From contig JAEELH010000041.1 of NCBI GenBank assembly GCA_016288825.1, positions 1 to 45,649 of the forward strand: a DNA stretch of 45,649 nucleotides. Direction: 5' to 3'. This document shows, piece after piece, positions 1-9,060 of this stretch. A model generated the notes under the pieces. That model was not told the origin of the DNA and did no database searches. It saw only the letters and a list, made by a program, of their open reading frames with translations. The position numbers and the translations under genes were made by a program. The DNA comes from Lachnospiraceae bacterium (lineage in GTDB: Bacteria > Bacillota > Clostridia > Lachnospirales > Lachnospiraceae). The first letter of the stretch is position 1. The number at the start of each line of letters is the position of its first letter.

Positions 1-3000
1 AAGATAATCCTCAGCCGGCGCAAAGTTGTTGTTGATAGTTACTGTTTTAACATGCCTGTTATTCTTGTCTCCCGGCTTTTGTGAGTATTTCTTAATATAG
101 TTTTGATAACCGAGATCACAGTTTGCTATTTCGTTATTAAAATTAAATTCTTTTTTAATTTCACTGTACTGAGCAAGAAATCCCGACTCCGTAACCTTGG
201 GCTCATGGGGAACCATCCTGTTACCATGGGCCTTTTCGTAGGCCTTGATCTCTTTGGGAGTCATGTCCGCATACATGGCAGTCTTGAGAATAAACTTTTC
301 CTCGGACTTCATGCGCTTCTTGGCGTCCGGACGAAGGATCTTTATTACAACCTCCTCCTGAGTCCTGTCCTTATAAACCACACGGGCACTGAAGGTCTCT
401 GCCACAGAAGCCGCACCAAGGGACTGGATCCTGTCTATCTTGATGATCTCCTTTTTGGAGCCTACCTTTATCCTGGCGATAACCTTTTTTCTGTACTCTA
501 AATCTATAGGGCGAAGGGATGATTTAACTACATTAAGGGCAGGCTGCATCTCGGGAATAACCATTCGCTCCGGAACGCCCTGCATCATTTTCTGCATAAT
601 GGGACCTGCCCCCTTTAGCATAGATGCAAAATAGTCACATCCTATCTCTGTCTGGGACCTGTTTACTCCGCTCTTTTTCATATCACGGATAATAAAGGAA
701 AGCATGAGCCTCTTGTCCTTAAGGGATGCGTTTTTGTAATATCCGGAAATAAGACCCTGGATGAACTTGCCCTGTCCCCTATCTATATCATAAAGAAGGT
801 GGGTATGCTTCTGGTCCAGCTCTGCCTGCTCATCAAGCTTTTGCTTGTCAGACTTCTTTCTGACCTCGATCTTCTCCCTGGCAGACTTGGTCTCCTCCAC
901 CTTTTGCTTTTTAAGGATCTCCTCTCCCTCGATAAGAGCCTCATGAAGTCCGGGAAGGAAGGTATCTATGGTAGGCAGACCCGCTCCTGTAGCCTGATCA
1001 AAGACATTGTAGGTAGCCATATCCATAACAGGCTCCATGTCCTCATCAAAAACATCCATGGCTTTTTCAAGCTTCTCCGACATCTCTTTTAAGGAGTCGT
1101 CAACCAGACCCTTGGAAATAAGGGAGGGTACCATAAGAGCGTCAAGCTTCTTGCCTTCTCCTGCCTTTTGAACAGCCTTGAGAAGCCCCCTGAGTGAATC
1201 AGTCAAAACGTGGACAAAATTCTTCTCCTTTTGAGTTGCTCCTGCCATCAGCTCTTTGAAAACATCTTCATAAACCTGATTGCCGGTCTTCTTATCTTTT
1301 TCAAGAAGAATTGAAAGGAAATTGCCTCCCTCCGGACCACTGAAATAGCCTTTGAGCTTAACATGGGCATTGGTATCCAGATCAGAATTACTGCCCAACT
1401 CGAAAAGTTTTCCCAGCTGAGTAAGAGTCAATCTGGCATTATCGGAATAAGATGAAACGTTGACTCCGGTTTCCTCCGGAACATCCGCAGCTCTTTGTTT
1501 TTTCTTGTTTTCGTCAAAGGATTTTTTCCTGACTTCCTGGAAGTATGCGTAAGACTCCTTGTAAGCCTGCTTCTCGGGATTATCATAGCCGGCGCCGAAG
1601 TTCTTCATCTCCACATCCCGGAAGTAATCCTTTTCCTTTGCCTTCTTTGGAATATACTTCTTAGTTTCAAATTCAAGCAGCAACTCTAAGGCCTGCTTTG
1701 CCTCCTTGGAAAGCTTAAGCTTCGCGATAAACTGTCTTGAAAAAGCAATATCCGCCTCAGAGGCCTCTCTCTCCTCCTTTGAAAGCTTGCTAAGATCAAC
1801 TTCCTTGTAAGTAAGAAGGATACGAAGGTGTGATGGAATGGCAAAGATCTTCTCTCCGTCATCCCCAAAATCATCAAACTTAAGCCAGGGTATCTCAAAC
1901 TCTTCTCTTATCTGAAGAATGGTGTACTCTGCCATTGCTTTAAGATCCCGATCATCCGGATCATCCCCGTTATTACGGGCACTACGAACATTATTGAAAT
2001 GCTCCCCGGCACGCATTTCATAGAATTCCCTGCTATGGATATGCTTTGCAGCAGCGATCATGGTCTGATACTCTGCAGCAATCTCATCGGGGCACAAGGT
2101 GTCTTTGGAAATACCCGTTGCAAAGTCCGCAAGTTCAAAGGTAACAAAGCCCTCCAGATCCTCCGGCTTTCCTCCGCAGATCTTCGTAATGGCTTCCACC
2201 AGCTGTCCGTATTGGTGCGCTTTAACAGCCGCTTCCAAAGTCTCTCTGTCTTTTTTTGCCTTAAACAGTTGCTTATACTCCGCCAAAAGAAGCTTATCCT
2301 GAGCAGTGGCCTTTTCTCCCTTTGCCTCAAGCTCTGTGATCTTTGACGTAAAATATTCGTCCTTTGCATTAATCCCATTACTGAAATGACCGCGCATTTC
2401 TTTGAGGGTTAACAGCTCAATGCGCAGATCGATATTGACGGGATTATCGTATTCCACTATGGTCTGCTTTATCACCTGATAAAGGCAATCTGTTGATACA
2501 AAATCCAAATTATAGTTGATCTTCGGCGCCATATGTGTGATAAATCTGATCATACGCACACGAAGATCAGCTGCATCCTCCAGCTTTCCTTCTGCTGTGG
2601 CCAGCTTCTCATAATCCAAAACCATGTCATTTAACATGGCAAGGCGAATATTTCTGTCAGCAAGAGAATCCTCTACCTTTTGGTAATCTCCTGCCCACTG
2701 CCTGCTTTTCTCAGTCTTTTTTGAAGCCTCGGCGCCTATCTCCTGTGCCATCTTGAGTTTCCGTGCGGCTTCTTCTTCCTTGGCCCGCTTCTCATCCTCT
2801 ATACGCTTCTTCTCGTCAAGTTCCTTTTGACGCTGTTTATCCTGCTCATTCTTCTGACGATTGAGAAGTTCTCTCTCCCTTTCCTCCTTGCTGTTAAAAA
2901 ACTGATCCAAAAAAGCATTCTCTCTGAACTTGTTACGACCGTTGGATGTCTTCAGCTCACTGAAATCAGCATCATCAGGCACTGCAGGCGCTTTATTGAC

Positions 3001-4560
3001 CTTTCTGCGGGCTGCAAGCAGTTTTTTGACATCTGTTTTACGCGTAAAGACCGGACCGGTCTCCTCAGCACTTTTGTCCGATTTCAGACGAACCTGCTTG
3101 CGTGATACGGCCTCTATATAGTCCTTAAGCATCTGTGAAGACTCAAACTTGCTCTCAACTCCCGGGATATCCTTGTCCGCTGTAACGGAATTGATATCTC
3201 CTTCCTTGGCAAATCTGGCAGTATCCTTTTCCAGCAAAAGAGCATAGTAAGGATTAGACATCATATCAAGTCTGTCTTCGTACTCAAACATCATTGCCTT
3301 GTATATCTCAATACGGGTAACTATCTCCCTTTCCATGGCCGTATTGAAAAGATCATCTCCTCCAATACGATAAAGCTCAGCCATAAGGATATCAGCGTTA
3401 GCTGCCAGTTGAAGTTTTGTATAGAGATCCATGAAATGTCTGGTCTCATTGAACACATTGGGCTTGTGGAAAAAGTCCTCGGGATTTTTGAACTCAAAAT
3501 CCTTCATATCCCATGACATTATCTCCAGGATCATCTCAGTGAGCTTATGTTTTTTTATATCAAGAAACTCTTGTCCATCATCTTCATTGGCACTCAGTAT
3601 ATAAGTCAGTCTCTCAGTTTCGGAATTATTGAGATTGAAAAGTTTTGACCATACAACGATAGCCGCGTTGGCAGACTCATCATATCCCTCTGTCTCAATA
3701 TTGGCCTGAAGGTTGTACTTGATATTAGCCTGCTCAATGACCGTACGGATAGACTCAGTCTCTACAGTAAGCTGATCCTTGATCCGACGAGCCAACTTGA
3801 CATCTCCTATCTTGCGATTATAAGCCTTGCGTCTGTCCTTAAGGTCGGAAACAGACGAGGCCGGATCCGCACAAACATGCTTGTATGCCAAAGAAATCTC
3901 CGCGTCCAAAAGATCGTCCGGAATATTGTATTCATCTCGTAAAAGGTAATCCGGGATATGATGCTTTTCCGAACGCATAACGTCGATATATCCATCAATA
4001 GACTTAACGAGATTGACACAAAGTTCCCGTCTGTCCTCGTATGAACCCTTTTTTCTCTCAAGCAGATAATTGGCTGCCGCTTCCCTGATACCAAGGAGGG
4101 CCACCTGCTTGTCGGAAGTTTCGGTAAGACCACTGTACATAGCTACAGCCTTACGTACCTTATCAAAATGAGCAGCACGTCTGGTATCCCTGGTAACCGC
4201 TTCAAGCTTGAATTCTATAGCCTTGAGAATATCGTCCTCCGTAGCCTGTAAGTTATCCGGCATGTTGGAAAGGATATTCTGAAGAACGTTGTTAAGCTTC
4301 TGCTGTCTTTGCTCCTGGGCAAGCCTCTTTTCCTCTTCCTGCTGAAGGCGAAGCTGCTCCTCCTGACGTTCTTTTTCCCGTATCCCGGCATGAGCCTTGC
4401 GCATCTCCTCCTCAGCCTTGATCTGTTTTTCGTATTCTGAATCATCAAAGATTGCATCAAAATCAAGACCTGCTTTGATCTCTTTTTTCTCAACTTTTTC
4501 AGGTTGGATCTCGTTAAGATGATTTACCAATTCATCAAAGCCGTTATTCTGATCTGACAT
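1..4560 (-). CDS. Giant charged coiled-coil protein ending in an ABC1/UbiB/ADCK-like kinase domain (3' end outside window)
   Basis: An uninterrupted frame runs from ATG at 4558-4560, preceded by a GGGGG ribosome binding site, to the window edge, giving 1520 codons without a stop. Residues about 40-110 and 570-640 are rich in E, K, R and Q and look like coiled coils; most of the rest is helical and unrecognised. The last 200 residues resemble the ABC1/UbiB/ADCK atypical kinase fold. GAGPIMQKMMQG (1317-1328) sits where the family has its KxGQ extension. SLGAASVAETFSARV (about 1380-1394) matches the alanine-rich nucleotide loop. VVIKILRPDA follows, with K1407 at the catalytic lysine, and EFNFNNEIANC matches the E-x-x-N helix. 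No signal peptide or membrane segment is seen. It lies downstream of the CIS block behind its own likely promoter. It could be a kinase-type effector or a cytoplasmic regulator. The catalytic loop lies off-window, so activity cannot be judged. Confidence 0.85.
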   Translation of the reverse strand, partial: MSDQNNGFDELVNHLNEIQPEKVEKKEIKAGLDFDAIFDDSEYEKQIKAEEEMRKAHAGIREKERQEEQLRLQQEEEKRLAQEQRQQKLNNVLQNILSNMPDNLQATEDDILKAIEFKLEAVTRDTRRAAHFDKVRKAVAMYSGLTETSDKQVALLGIREAAANYLLERKKGSYEDRRELCVNLVKSIDGYIDVMRSEKHHIPDYLLRDEYNIPDDLLDAEISLAYKHVCADPASSVSDLKDRRKAYNRKIGDVKLARRIKDQLTVETESIRTVIEQANIKYNLQANIETEGYDESANAAIVVWSKLFNLNNSETERLTYILSANEDDGQEFLDIKKHKLTEMILEIMSWDMKDFEFKNPEDFFHKPNVFNETRHFMDLYTKLQLAANADILMAELYRIGGDDLFNTAMEREIVTRIEIYKAMMFEYEDRLDMMSNPYYALLLEKDTARFAKEGDINSVTADKDIPGVESKFESSQMLKDYIEAVSRKQVRLKSDKSAEETGPVFTRKTDVKKLLAARRKVNKAPAVPDDADFSELKTSNGRNKFRENAFLDQFFNSKEERERELLNRQKNEQDKQRQKELDEKKRIEDEKRAKEEEAARKLKMAQEIGAEASKKTEKSRQWAGDYQKVEDSLADRNIRLAMLNDMVLDYEKLATAEGKLEDAADLRVRMIRFITHMAPKINYNLDFVSTDCLYQVIKQTIVEYDNPVNIDLRIELLTLKEMRGHFSNGINAKDEYFTSKITELEAKGEKATAQDKLLLAEYKQLFKAKKDRETLEAAVKAHQYGQLVEAITKICGGKPEDLEGFVTFELADFATGISKDTLCPDEIAAEYQTMIAAAKHIHSREFYEMRAGEHFNNVRSARNNGDDPDDRDLKAMAEYTILQIREEFEIPWLKFDDFGDDGEKIFAIPSHLRILLTYKEVDLSKLSKEEREASEADIAFSRQFIAKLKLSKEAKQALELLLEFETKKYIPKKAKEKDYFRDVEMKNFGAGYDNPEKQAYKESYAYFQEVRKKSFDENKKKQRAADVPEETGVNVSSYSDNARLTLTQLGKLFELGSNSDLDTNAHVKLKGYFSGPEGGNFLSILLEKDKKTGNQVYEDVFKELMAGATQKEKNFVHVLTDSLRGLLKAVQKAGEGKKLDALMVPSLISKGLVDDSLKEMSEKLEKAMDVFDEDMEPVMDMATYNVFDQATGAGLPTIDTFLPGLHEALIEGEEILKKQKVEETKSAREKIEVRKKSDKQKLDEQAELDQKHTHLLYDIDRGQGKFIQGLISGYYKNASLKDKRLMLSFIIRDMKKSGVNRSQTEIGCDYFASMLKGAGPIMQKMMQGVPERMVIPEMQPALNVVKSSLRPIDLEYRKKVIARIKVGSKKEIIKIDRIQSLGAASVAETFSARVVYKDRTQEEVVIKILRPDAKKRMKSEEKFILKTAMYADMTPKEIKAYEKAHGNRMVPHEPKVTESGFLAQYSEIKKEFNFNNEIANCDLGYQNYIKKYSQKPGDKNNRHVKTVTINNNFAPAEDYL

Positions 4561-4621
4561 AATGTCCCCCTTTATCAATGAAAAACCGAAAAACAGAGCG
4601 CAACAAGCAATCTCAACGCAG

Positions 4622-4648
4622 CGGTTAAAACTGTGTAACCCTTAACCG
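4622..4648 (-). other. Hairpin between the 342-aa membrane protein and the giant gene
   Basis: CGGTTAA at 4622-4628 pairs with TTAACCG at 4642-4648, a 7-bp stem with a 13-base loop. It lies downstream of the stop at 4748 and inside the expected 5' leader of the gene starting at 4560. It has no T tract on the minus strand, so it is a poor intrinsic terminator and may simply be leader structure. Confidence 0.35.
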
Positions 4649-4654
4649 GAAAAT

Positions 4655-4682
4655 GAGATTCCTCGCTACGCTCGGAATGACA
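4655..4682. repeat. REP-like dispersed intergenic repeat signature
   Basis: The stretch from GAGATTCCTCGC to CGGAATGACA has the form of short GC-rich intergenic repeats (TGTCATTC..GAG..GAATCTC type) scattered through many bacterial genomes. Only one copy is seen here, so the call rests on recognising the motif. Confidence 0.4.
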
Positions 4683-4715
4683 AAACACGCTCCGGATGTA
4701 AAAACTCATCTATAA

Positions 4716-4750
4716 AGCGTATTATACTATGAAATTATGCACAAAACTTA
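4716..4750 (-). promoter_or_regulatory. Probable promoter for the giant gene
   Basis: On the minus strand a perfect TATAAT occurs at 4726-4721, just after the stop codon of the preceding gene at 4748 and about 160 bases before the ATG at 4560. No good TTGACA box is found 16-18 bases upstream; the closest hexamers (AAGTTT, AGTTTT) are weak. The giant gene is therefore probably transcribed, at least partly, independently of the upstream operon. Confidence 0.45.
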
Positions 4751-5776
4751 TACCCCTGCGGCCTCTTTGATAAACGCCGCTGCACTCTGATCCTTTCCCC
4801 TGGTGAAGCACTGTGTGGATATAGACACCTTGCCCTCAGCAGCATCCTCAACCATGTCGGCGATAAACCCGAGATCGGACATGCGTCTGCTCCTCGTAAG
4901 AAGGATATATCTACCACCATCTATATGGGCAATAGTACTCTTGGCGGGAAGTTCGCTTCTAAGGATCTCCGGAAGCTCTTTAGCACCATCTCCGGAAGCC
5001 TCAAAACAGATGGCTCCGCAAAAAGCATCCGCTCCCTTTTCATTTCCCTCTACAAGCCCCACAAGATAGGATCTGTTGTAATATCCCGACTTCTCATCAT
5101 CATATCTGAAACTGTCAATAAAAGAGAAATACAGCAGCACCAGACCAATGGCAAATCCCAAGGGACTGGCGGAATAATCCGTCAGGATATTGACAAGTGT
5201 TCCAAGAATAACCGGAATGATGATCGGGGTAATTCTGAACACCTGGTTATGCTTATGCTTGGCGGAATACTGATATATGATCCCGAAAGCAAGAGCAAAA
5301 TAAATATACTCTACTGCCATCAACACATAATAAACCCAGGTGGATCTGTAACTCATATCCGGCTGTATGGTAAACAGCACTCCGGTAAAGAGATTCACAA
5401 GAAGAAGCACTAAAAGGATCAGGATAGGAAGGAAGAAATATTTGTATCTTCGTGCCAACTGATCACGGCTGCGATACAGCATGTAATCAACGTACATAAG
5501 CCACTGGTATGTCATGAGAAGCAGGGCTACCTCCAATACTGTCTTGGCTGCCAACTCTATACTCATAAAAAAGCTTCCGCTCTGCCCGTGAACAGCATAG
5601 GCCACGCAACTGCCGAGAGCATTGATCATTGACAAAAGACACATTGCAAAAAACATCCGCTCTCTGGTACCATCTACTGCATCCCTTTTTCTTGGTATGA
5701 TCGTAAGCCCCAGGATCAGAAGGAAGGCCATACTATCGGAATAAACCGACACAAGTGAATTTTCAGCGATGATCAT
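4748..5776 (-). CDS. Multi-pass membrane protein with degenerate GGDEF domain
   Basis: A 342-residue protein. About seven hydrophobic segments fill residues 10-222. The C-terminal 115 residues have the outline of a GGDEF domain: DEKSGYYNRSYL (227-238) stands where active enzymes have DxLTGLxNRxxL, and the signature loop reads GGRYI (287-291) instead of GGDEF. The acidic metal-binding residues are lost, so no diguanylate cyclase activity is expected; it may bind a ligand or a partner instead. The ATG overlaps the stop of the preceding membrane protein by four bases (ATGA) behind a GGAGG site, so the two are translationally coupled and probably form a pair. The seven-TM plus GGDEF layout is common in Lachnospiraceae. 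A link to the CIS is inferred only from the operon. Confidence 0.85.
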   Translation of the reverse strand: MIIAENSLVSVYSDSMAFLLILGLTIIPRKRDAVDGTRERMFFAMCLLSMINALGSCVAYAVHGQSGSFFMSIELAAKTVLEVALLLMTYQWLMYVDYMLYRSRDQLARRYKYFFLPILILLVLLLVNLFTGVLFTIQPDMSYRSTWVYYVLMAVEYIYFALAFGIIYQYSAKHKHNQVFRITPIIIPVILGTLVNILTDYSASPLGFAIGLVLLYFSFIDSFRYDDEKSGYYNRSYLVGLVEGNEKGADAFCGAICFEASGDGAKELPEILRSELPAKSTIAHIDGGRYILLTRSRRMSDLGFIADMVEDAAEGKVSISTQCFTRGKDQSAAAFIKEAAGV

Positions 5777-6450
5777 TGTGCTTCCTCCTCATAAAAGGCT
5801 TCATTCATAGTCTGAAGGTGAAGGTATACCAGGAATACGGCATACAAAAAGGTTGTCGAAGACATGTCTCCCAGAAAAGCTCTGAGGAACAGCCTCGCTG
5901 CGATCAGAATCAGATAGGCTGCGATCAGCCTCTTGTTGATATTCCAACCGCAGATCAGCGAATATATGGTATAGATAACTGTGGGCACATAAACCAGCGG
6001 GTAGGCAGGCGCATAAGTATATACACCACGCGCATCAGTATAATAAAGAAGTCCGGTACCCCAGTTGATGACAACAATAACAACCGAGTATACAACGCCC
6101 ACCATCATGGGCTTCCACAATCTGAAAACCCGGTCCTCCTGCCTGTGCCACTGATAGTCCAACACAAGTGATATAAGCAGTGGCAGCAAAGTAATAAGAA
6201 TGGAAAAAACAGATTCCAGCCCAAGGAGCATCAGCGACTTGCCCTGCACGGGACTCTCATCCAAAAAGTAGATAGCCGTGTCAAATACAGCAACAACCAT
6301 ATTTAAAACAAGGAGATAAAAATAGATCCTGTCATCTATCCTTCCCCTCTGGCGATATAATCTGGTGTTGACCATCATGCCGATAAGGAGAAAAAATGCC
6401 GCTATATCCATGATGACCGAACCGGTATTGATGTTTGAAAGCCAAAGCAT
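5773..6450 (-). CDS. Multi-pass membrane protein, paralogue-like partner of the next gene without the GGDEF domain
   Basis: A 225-residue hydrophobic protein with six or seven probable membrane helices and a short acidic cytoplasmic tail (NEAFYEEEAQ). Its layout follows the membrane half of the next gene, including an early helix followed by an R/K-rich loop and a paired helix, so it may be a paralogue that lacks the output domain. It starts three bases after the stop of the 647-aa gene with a GGAG site and overlaps the next start by four bases. It could be the sensing half of a two-protein membrane receptor. No catalytic motif is seen. Confidence 0.82.
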   Translation of the reverse strand: MLWLSNINTGSVIMDIAAFFLLIGMMVNTRLYRQRGRIDDRIYFYLLVLNMVVAVFDTAIYFLDESPVQGKSLMLLGLESVFSILITLLPLLISLVLDYQWHRQEDRVFRLWKPMMVGVVYSVVIVVINWGTGLLYYTDARGVYTYAPAYPLVYVPTVIYTIYSLICGWNINKRLIAAYLILIAARLFLRAFLGDMSSTTFLYAVFLVYLHLQTMNEAFYEEEAQ

Positions 6451-6453
6451 ATC

Positions 6454-8397
6454 CTAAATCTCCTTCCTTTTGCCTGACAGTACCGTATCCGCCGTCTTGC
6501 CCGGGAACATCCTGGATACCAGTCCTTTGACCATCTTGTTGTGGCGATAAAGAACTATCGGCGTATCATGGGGATACTTTTTCGCTGCAGCCTGAATGGA
6601 ACGCCTGATCATATTGATGATATCCATCTGCGCATCTCCGCTGGCGGAAAACAGAAGGTCCACAAACAGTCTCCTGGAAGGAAGCTGATGTAAAAGAAGC
6701 ATACCACTAACCTTATCGTCCGTGATAACACAGGTGGAGACATCTCCGTCAAACCACTCCATGGGAAGATATGCCAGATCCTCTACCACGCCCTTTTTGT
6801 TGTTAAGCAGGCAGTTTCCCACGCCTCGCTTGAACTGACGCTCTCCCACCTCTCCAAGTCCGATAACGTACTCAGGTGCTCTTCCCCTTGCAAAGGGAGT
6901 ATCCAGAAATTCATCCAGTGTTGCTAAAACATAGTCACTCTCCCGCTCAGAAATTTTAAAATCAGCGTCGGAAAGAACCTTCTTTTTAATATCATCCGGA
7001 GCTGTCTCAAGATAAGTCTCGGTTATATCATGATCACCGATCTCATGAGTATACTCCGATATCAGACTTGCTCCCGCATCCTCATCCCTAATATTCATCC
7101 AGAGTATCTGAGACTTGTTATCGATCTCATTGTCCAGATCCTTGTACTCATAAACAATATAAGAACTGTCTTCATCACTGCCTGTAGCCAGACCACGGAA
7201 GTAGGGCCTGGGCAGATTGTAGAGCGCATCTATGGGAAGGATACTCTCAAAACTCTCAAGATTGTCCTCACAGATCCTGACAAGTCCCTCCTCAATGAGC
7301 CCGTCTGTCTCGTCCTCATCCTTGTCATAGTCAAAGTCCATGTCATAGGGTGACATGAATTCATCCGGAAAGTCCGATACCGTACTTGCATCTTTTTCCT
7401 CAGCAGGAGCCGCCGCTTTCTTTGCTTCTTGTCCGGACTCGGACTTGTCCGTAGCATCTGCCTCACCTACATCCTTGTTGTCCTTCTTGTGTCTTCCCCT
7501 CTGCCATGCAGGCTTCCACGCAATATTGTCCTGGAAAAGAACAGTTCTAACCTCGCGGCGGACCTCATCCTCCGCTCCCTCTGTGATATCCTCCACAATA
7601 TCGATATCATCGTCATCAATGGGCGTTAGATCCCTGGAAGCATACATAACCCGGGCCACCTGATTCAGATTACCGGCACCCAGAAGGTTTTCCAGAAGTT
7701 TTTTAATTGTATCATTGGCTGAAATAGCCGTAAGAGTCGGATACTTTTGAGCACCGCCTTTGGCGATCACTTCTAAAAGCATGCCCTGAAGGGCTGCCAT
7801 TACAAAGGATCCGTCACCACCGGGTGCTGCAAGAAAATCTACATGAAAAGAATCTTCCTTTTCGGAAGAAAGAACAAAAGCTTTGGGTTCTCCACCCGCA
7901 TCATAAACAACTCCGCTGGCGGACTGTGAAAAACGTCCGAGATCGGAGGAAGACAGTCTTATGGAAAACTTATCAAGGATCTCCACCAGCTGATCCCACT
8001 GCATCATAAGCAACTCTTCAAGAGAAGCAAACTTGATCCCGGGAACATTCTTGTTGAGGATCTTTTTAACTCTCTCATTGGAAATGAGCTTTGCCATATC
8101 CATAGACAGGATCGGATAAGTCTCGGTCACTTCATATCCACGGCTCTCGAAAAGTTCGGTCATACCGCGGACCTTGGACGAGAAGTCCGATTCCAGACTT
8201 TTAATCCCATGCTTTGCTGCCTCTATTTCTGCAGCCTTAAGAAGAGCAGTTCCGATGCCCTCCTCCCTGTCACTGCGGGGAACCTGGATAGCGATAATGA
8301 TCCCCACACTTCCGCTCTGATACATGGTAACAGCAGCGCCACTGTCTTCTTCCAGTCTGATAAGATTGTTGCTGTCAACGGTCTTATAAATCTGCAT
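6454..8397 (-). CDS. Multi-domain GNAT-fold protein with acidic linker
   Basis: A 647-residue protein. Residues 1-100 form a GNAT acyltransferase domain: the acetyl-CoA pyrophosphate-binding motif REEGIGTALL lies at 44-53, followed by the typical LFESRGYEVTETY strand. Residues about 115-255 and 520-640 look like further degenerate GNAT units with a ...AFVLSS...VDFLAA... core but no clear RxxGxG loop. Between them (255-365) is a highly charged D/E/K/A linker. The gene is one of three GNAT-fold genes in a row. The substrate is unknown; CIS subunits, the giant protein or an unlinked target are all possible. The ATG is supported by GGAG seven bases upstream. There is no signal peptide, so it is cytoplasmic. 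Confidence 0.8.
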   Translation of the reverse strand: MQIYKTVDSNNLIRLEEDSGAAVTMYQSGSVGIIIAIQVPRSDREEGIGTALLKAAEIEAAKHGIKSLESDFSSKVRGMTELFESRGYEVTETYPILSMDMAKLISNERVKKILNKNVPGIKFASLEELLMMQWDQLVEILDKFSIRLSSSDLGRFSQSASGVVYDAGGEPKAFVLSSEKEDSFHVDFLAAPGGDGSFVMAALQGMLLEVIAKGGAQKYPTLTAISANDTIKKLLENLLGAGNLNQVARVMYASRDLTPIDDDDIDIVEDITEGAEDEVRREVRTVLFQDNIAWKPAWQRGRHKKDNKDVGEADATDKSESGQEAKKAAAPAEEKDASTVSDFPDEFMSPYDMDFDYDKDEDETDGLIEEGLVRICEDNLESFESILPIDALYNLPRPYFRGLATGSDEDSSYIVYEYKDLDNEIDNKSQILWMNIRDEDAGASLISEYTHEIGDHDITETYLETAPDDIKKKVLSDADFKISERESDYVLATLDEFLDTPFARGRAPEYVIGLGEVGERQFKRGVGNCLLNNKKGVVEDLAYLPMEWFDGDVSTCVITDDKVSGMLLLHQLPSRRLFVDLLFSASGDAQMDIINMIRRSIQAAAKKYPHDTPIVLYRHNKMVKGLVSRMFPGKTADTVLSGKRKEI

Positions 8398-8423
8398 GAT
8401 GTTCTCCTATAAAATGACATACG

Positions 8424-8453
8424 CCCCCGGGCTAGGTACACTAGACTCGGGGG
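8424..8453 (-). other. GC-rich hairpin between two GNAT genes
   Basis: CCCCCGGGCTAG (8424-8435) pairs with CTAGACTCGGGGG (8441-8453) across a five-base loop, with a small internal mismatch. On the minus strand it precedes the 647-aa start by about 27 bases and no T tract follows directly. It may pause polymerase, stabilise the upstream RNA or lower coupling between the genes. Confidence 0.5.
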
Positions 8454-8465
8454 TGAGTATATAAA

Positions 8466-8924
8466 TCAGCGATTAACCCAGTATATTCCCTGTTCTGACT
8501 TGGAAGGAGAAACATCTCCGTGCAGACCCTCAAGAAATTCTATACTTTCTTTATCCGGCTTCATAAATATGTATCCGTTCTCGGTGAAAAGCTGCTTTTC
8601 ATCCTGCTTTTTAGAAAGAACGGTCATGCTCTTATCAACTCCGCTCTTCTTGAGGATGCTGTGAACCTGTGAAAGCATACGGCTGGCAGCTCCCCTTCCT
8701 CTGTTGTCCTCGCCTACAAATACGTAGACCACATCTGAAACACACTCACCGTCCGGAAGCATTCCTATATGAAACTGGGTCATACCAACAAGATTGTTTT
8801 CCTGATCTGCAGCGCCCAAAACAAAAAAGCCCGGCTTACCACAGTTTGACATGACCGAATCGGGTATATCCTCCTCGAATATCCCAATATCACTCCTGCT
8901 GACCGTATACATATTGTATCTCAT
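8466..8924 (-). CDS. GNAT family acetyltransferase
   Basis: A 152-residue single-domain GNAT. The CoA-binding loop is RGRGAASRML (75-84) after the beta-4 strand VSDVVYVFV, and LFTENGYIF near the end is the usual GNAT strand. I take the ATG at 8922-8924 rather than a TTG six bases earlier, because the AAAGGG ribosome binding site lies six bases before the ATG. It is the first gene after the 172-base repeat-rich intergenic region and probably begins a separately transcribed unit that continues through the 647-, 225- and 342-residue genes. The acceptor substrate is not predictable. Confidence 0.85.
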   Translation of the reverse strand: MRYNMYTVSRSDIGIFEEDIPDSVMSNCGKPGFFVLGAADQENNLVGMTQFHIGMLPDGECVSDVVYVFVGEDNRGRGAASRMLSQVHSILKKSGVDKSMTVLSKKQDEKQLFTENGYIFMKPDKESIEFLEGLHGDVSPSKSEQGIYWVNR

Positions 8925-8956
8925 AATCAACCCTTTCTTGCACCATACTTCGTCGA

Positions 8957-8970
8957 AGAGTTAAAACTCT
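8957..8970 (-). other. Short perfect palindrome in the 5' leader
   Basis: AGAGTT and AACTCT are separated by AA (8957-8970). It starts right at the expected transcription start of the promoter at 8978-8986 and could be an operator or a leader hairpin. Confidence 0.4.
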
Positions 8971-8977
8971 ACCAATG

Positions 8978-8986
8978 ATTATACCA
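8978..8986 (-). promoter_or_regulatory. Extended -10 promoter for the GNAT/membrane-protein sub-operon
   Basis: On the minus strand positions 8986-8978 read TGGTATAAT, a perfect -10 hexamer with the TGn extension. The expected start is near 8971, about 47 bases before the ATG at 8924. No clear -35 is present, as is usual for extended -10 promoters. The element is the edge of a 40-bp repeat whose palindrome lies upstream at 9001-9022, where a regulator could compete with polymerase. Confidence 0.6.
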
Positions 8987-9018
8987 CGAAAGCACGAGGA
9001 AAATCCACATTTATGTGG
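8979..9018 (-). repeat. 40-bp direct repeat, copy 1 (promoter-proximal)
   Basis: This copy is identical over 40 bases to 9058-9097, 79 bases away. Each copy carries a palindrome with CCACAT and ATGTGG half-sites; in this copy it extends to AAATCCACAT and its complement at 9001-9022, ten bases per arm. The minus-strand end gives TATAAT here. Confidence 0.9.
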
Positions 9019-9037
9019 ATTTGACGACGCTACGAGA

Positions 9038-9060
9038 TAACGGGCGCTCTGCGGCCGTTA
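9038..9060 (-). other. Hairpin between the two 40-bp repeats
   Basis: TAACGGGCGC and GCGGCCGTTA form a ten-base stem with one mismatch around a TCT loop. With no following T tract it is more likely a structural or binding element than a terminator. Confidence 0.5.

Noticed and set aside
4561-4747. Small RNA or riboswitch in the leader of the giant gene
   Set aside because: Apart from one 7-bp hairpin and a REP-like stretch I could not recognise any known riboswitch core.
4748-5776. Active diguanylate cyclase
   Set aside because: The signature reads GGRYI, and the LTGLxNR segment is altered to KSGYYNR, so metal and substrate binding are not expected.
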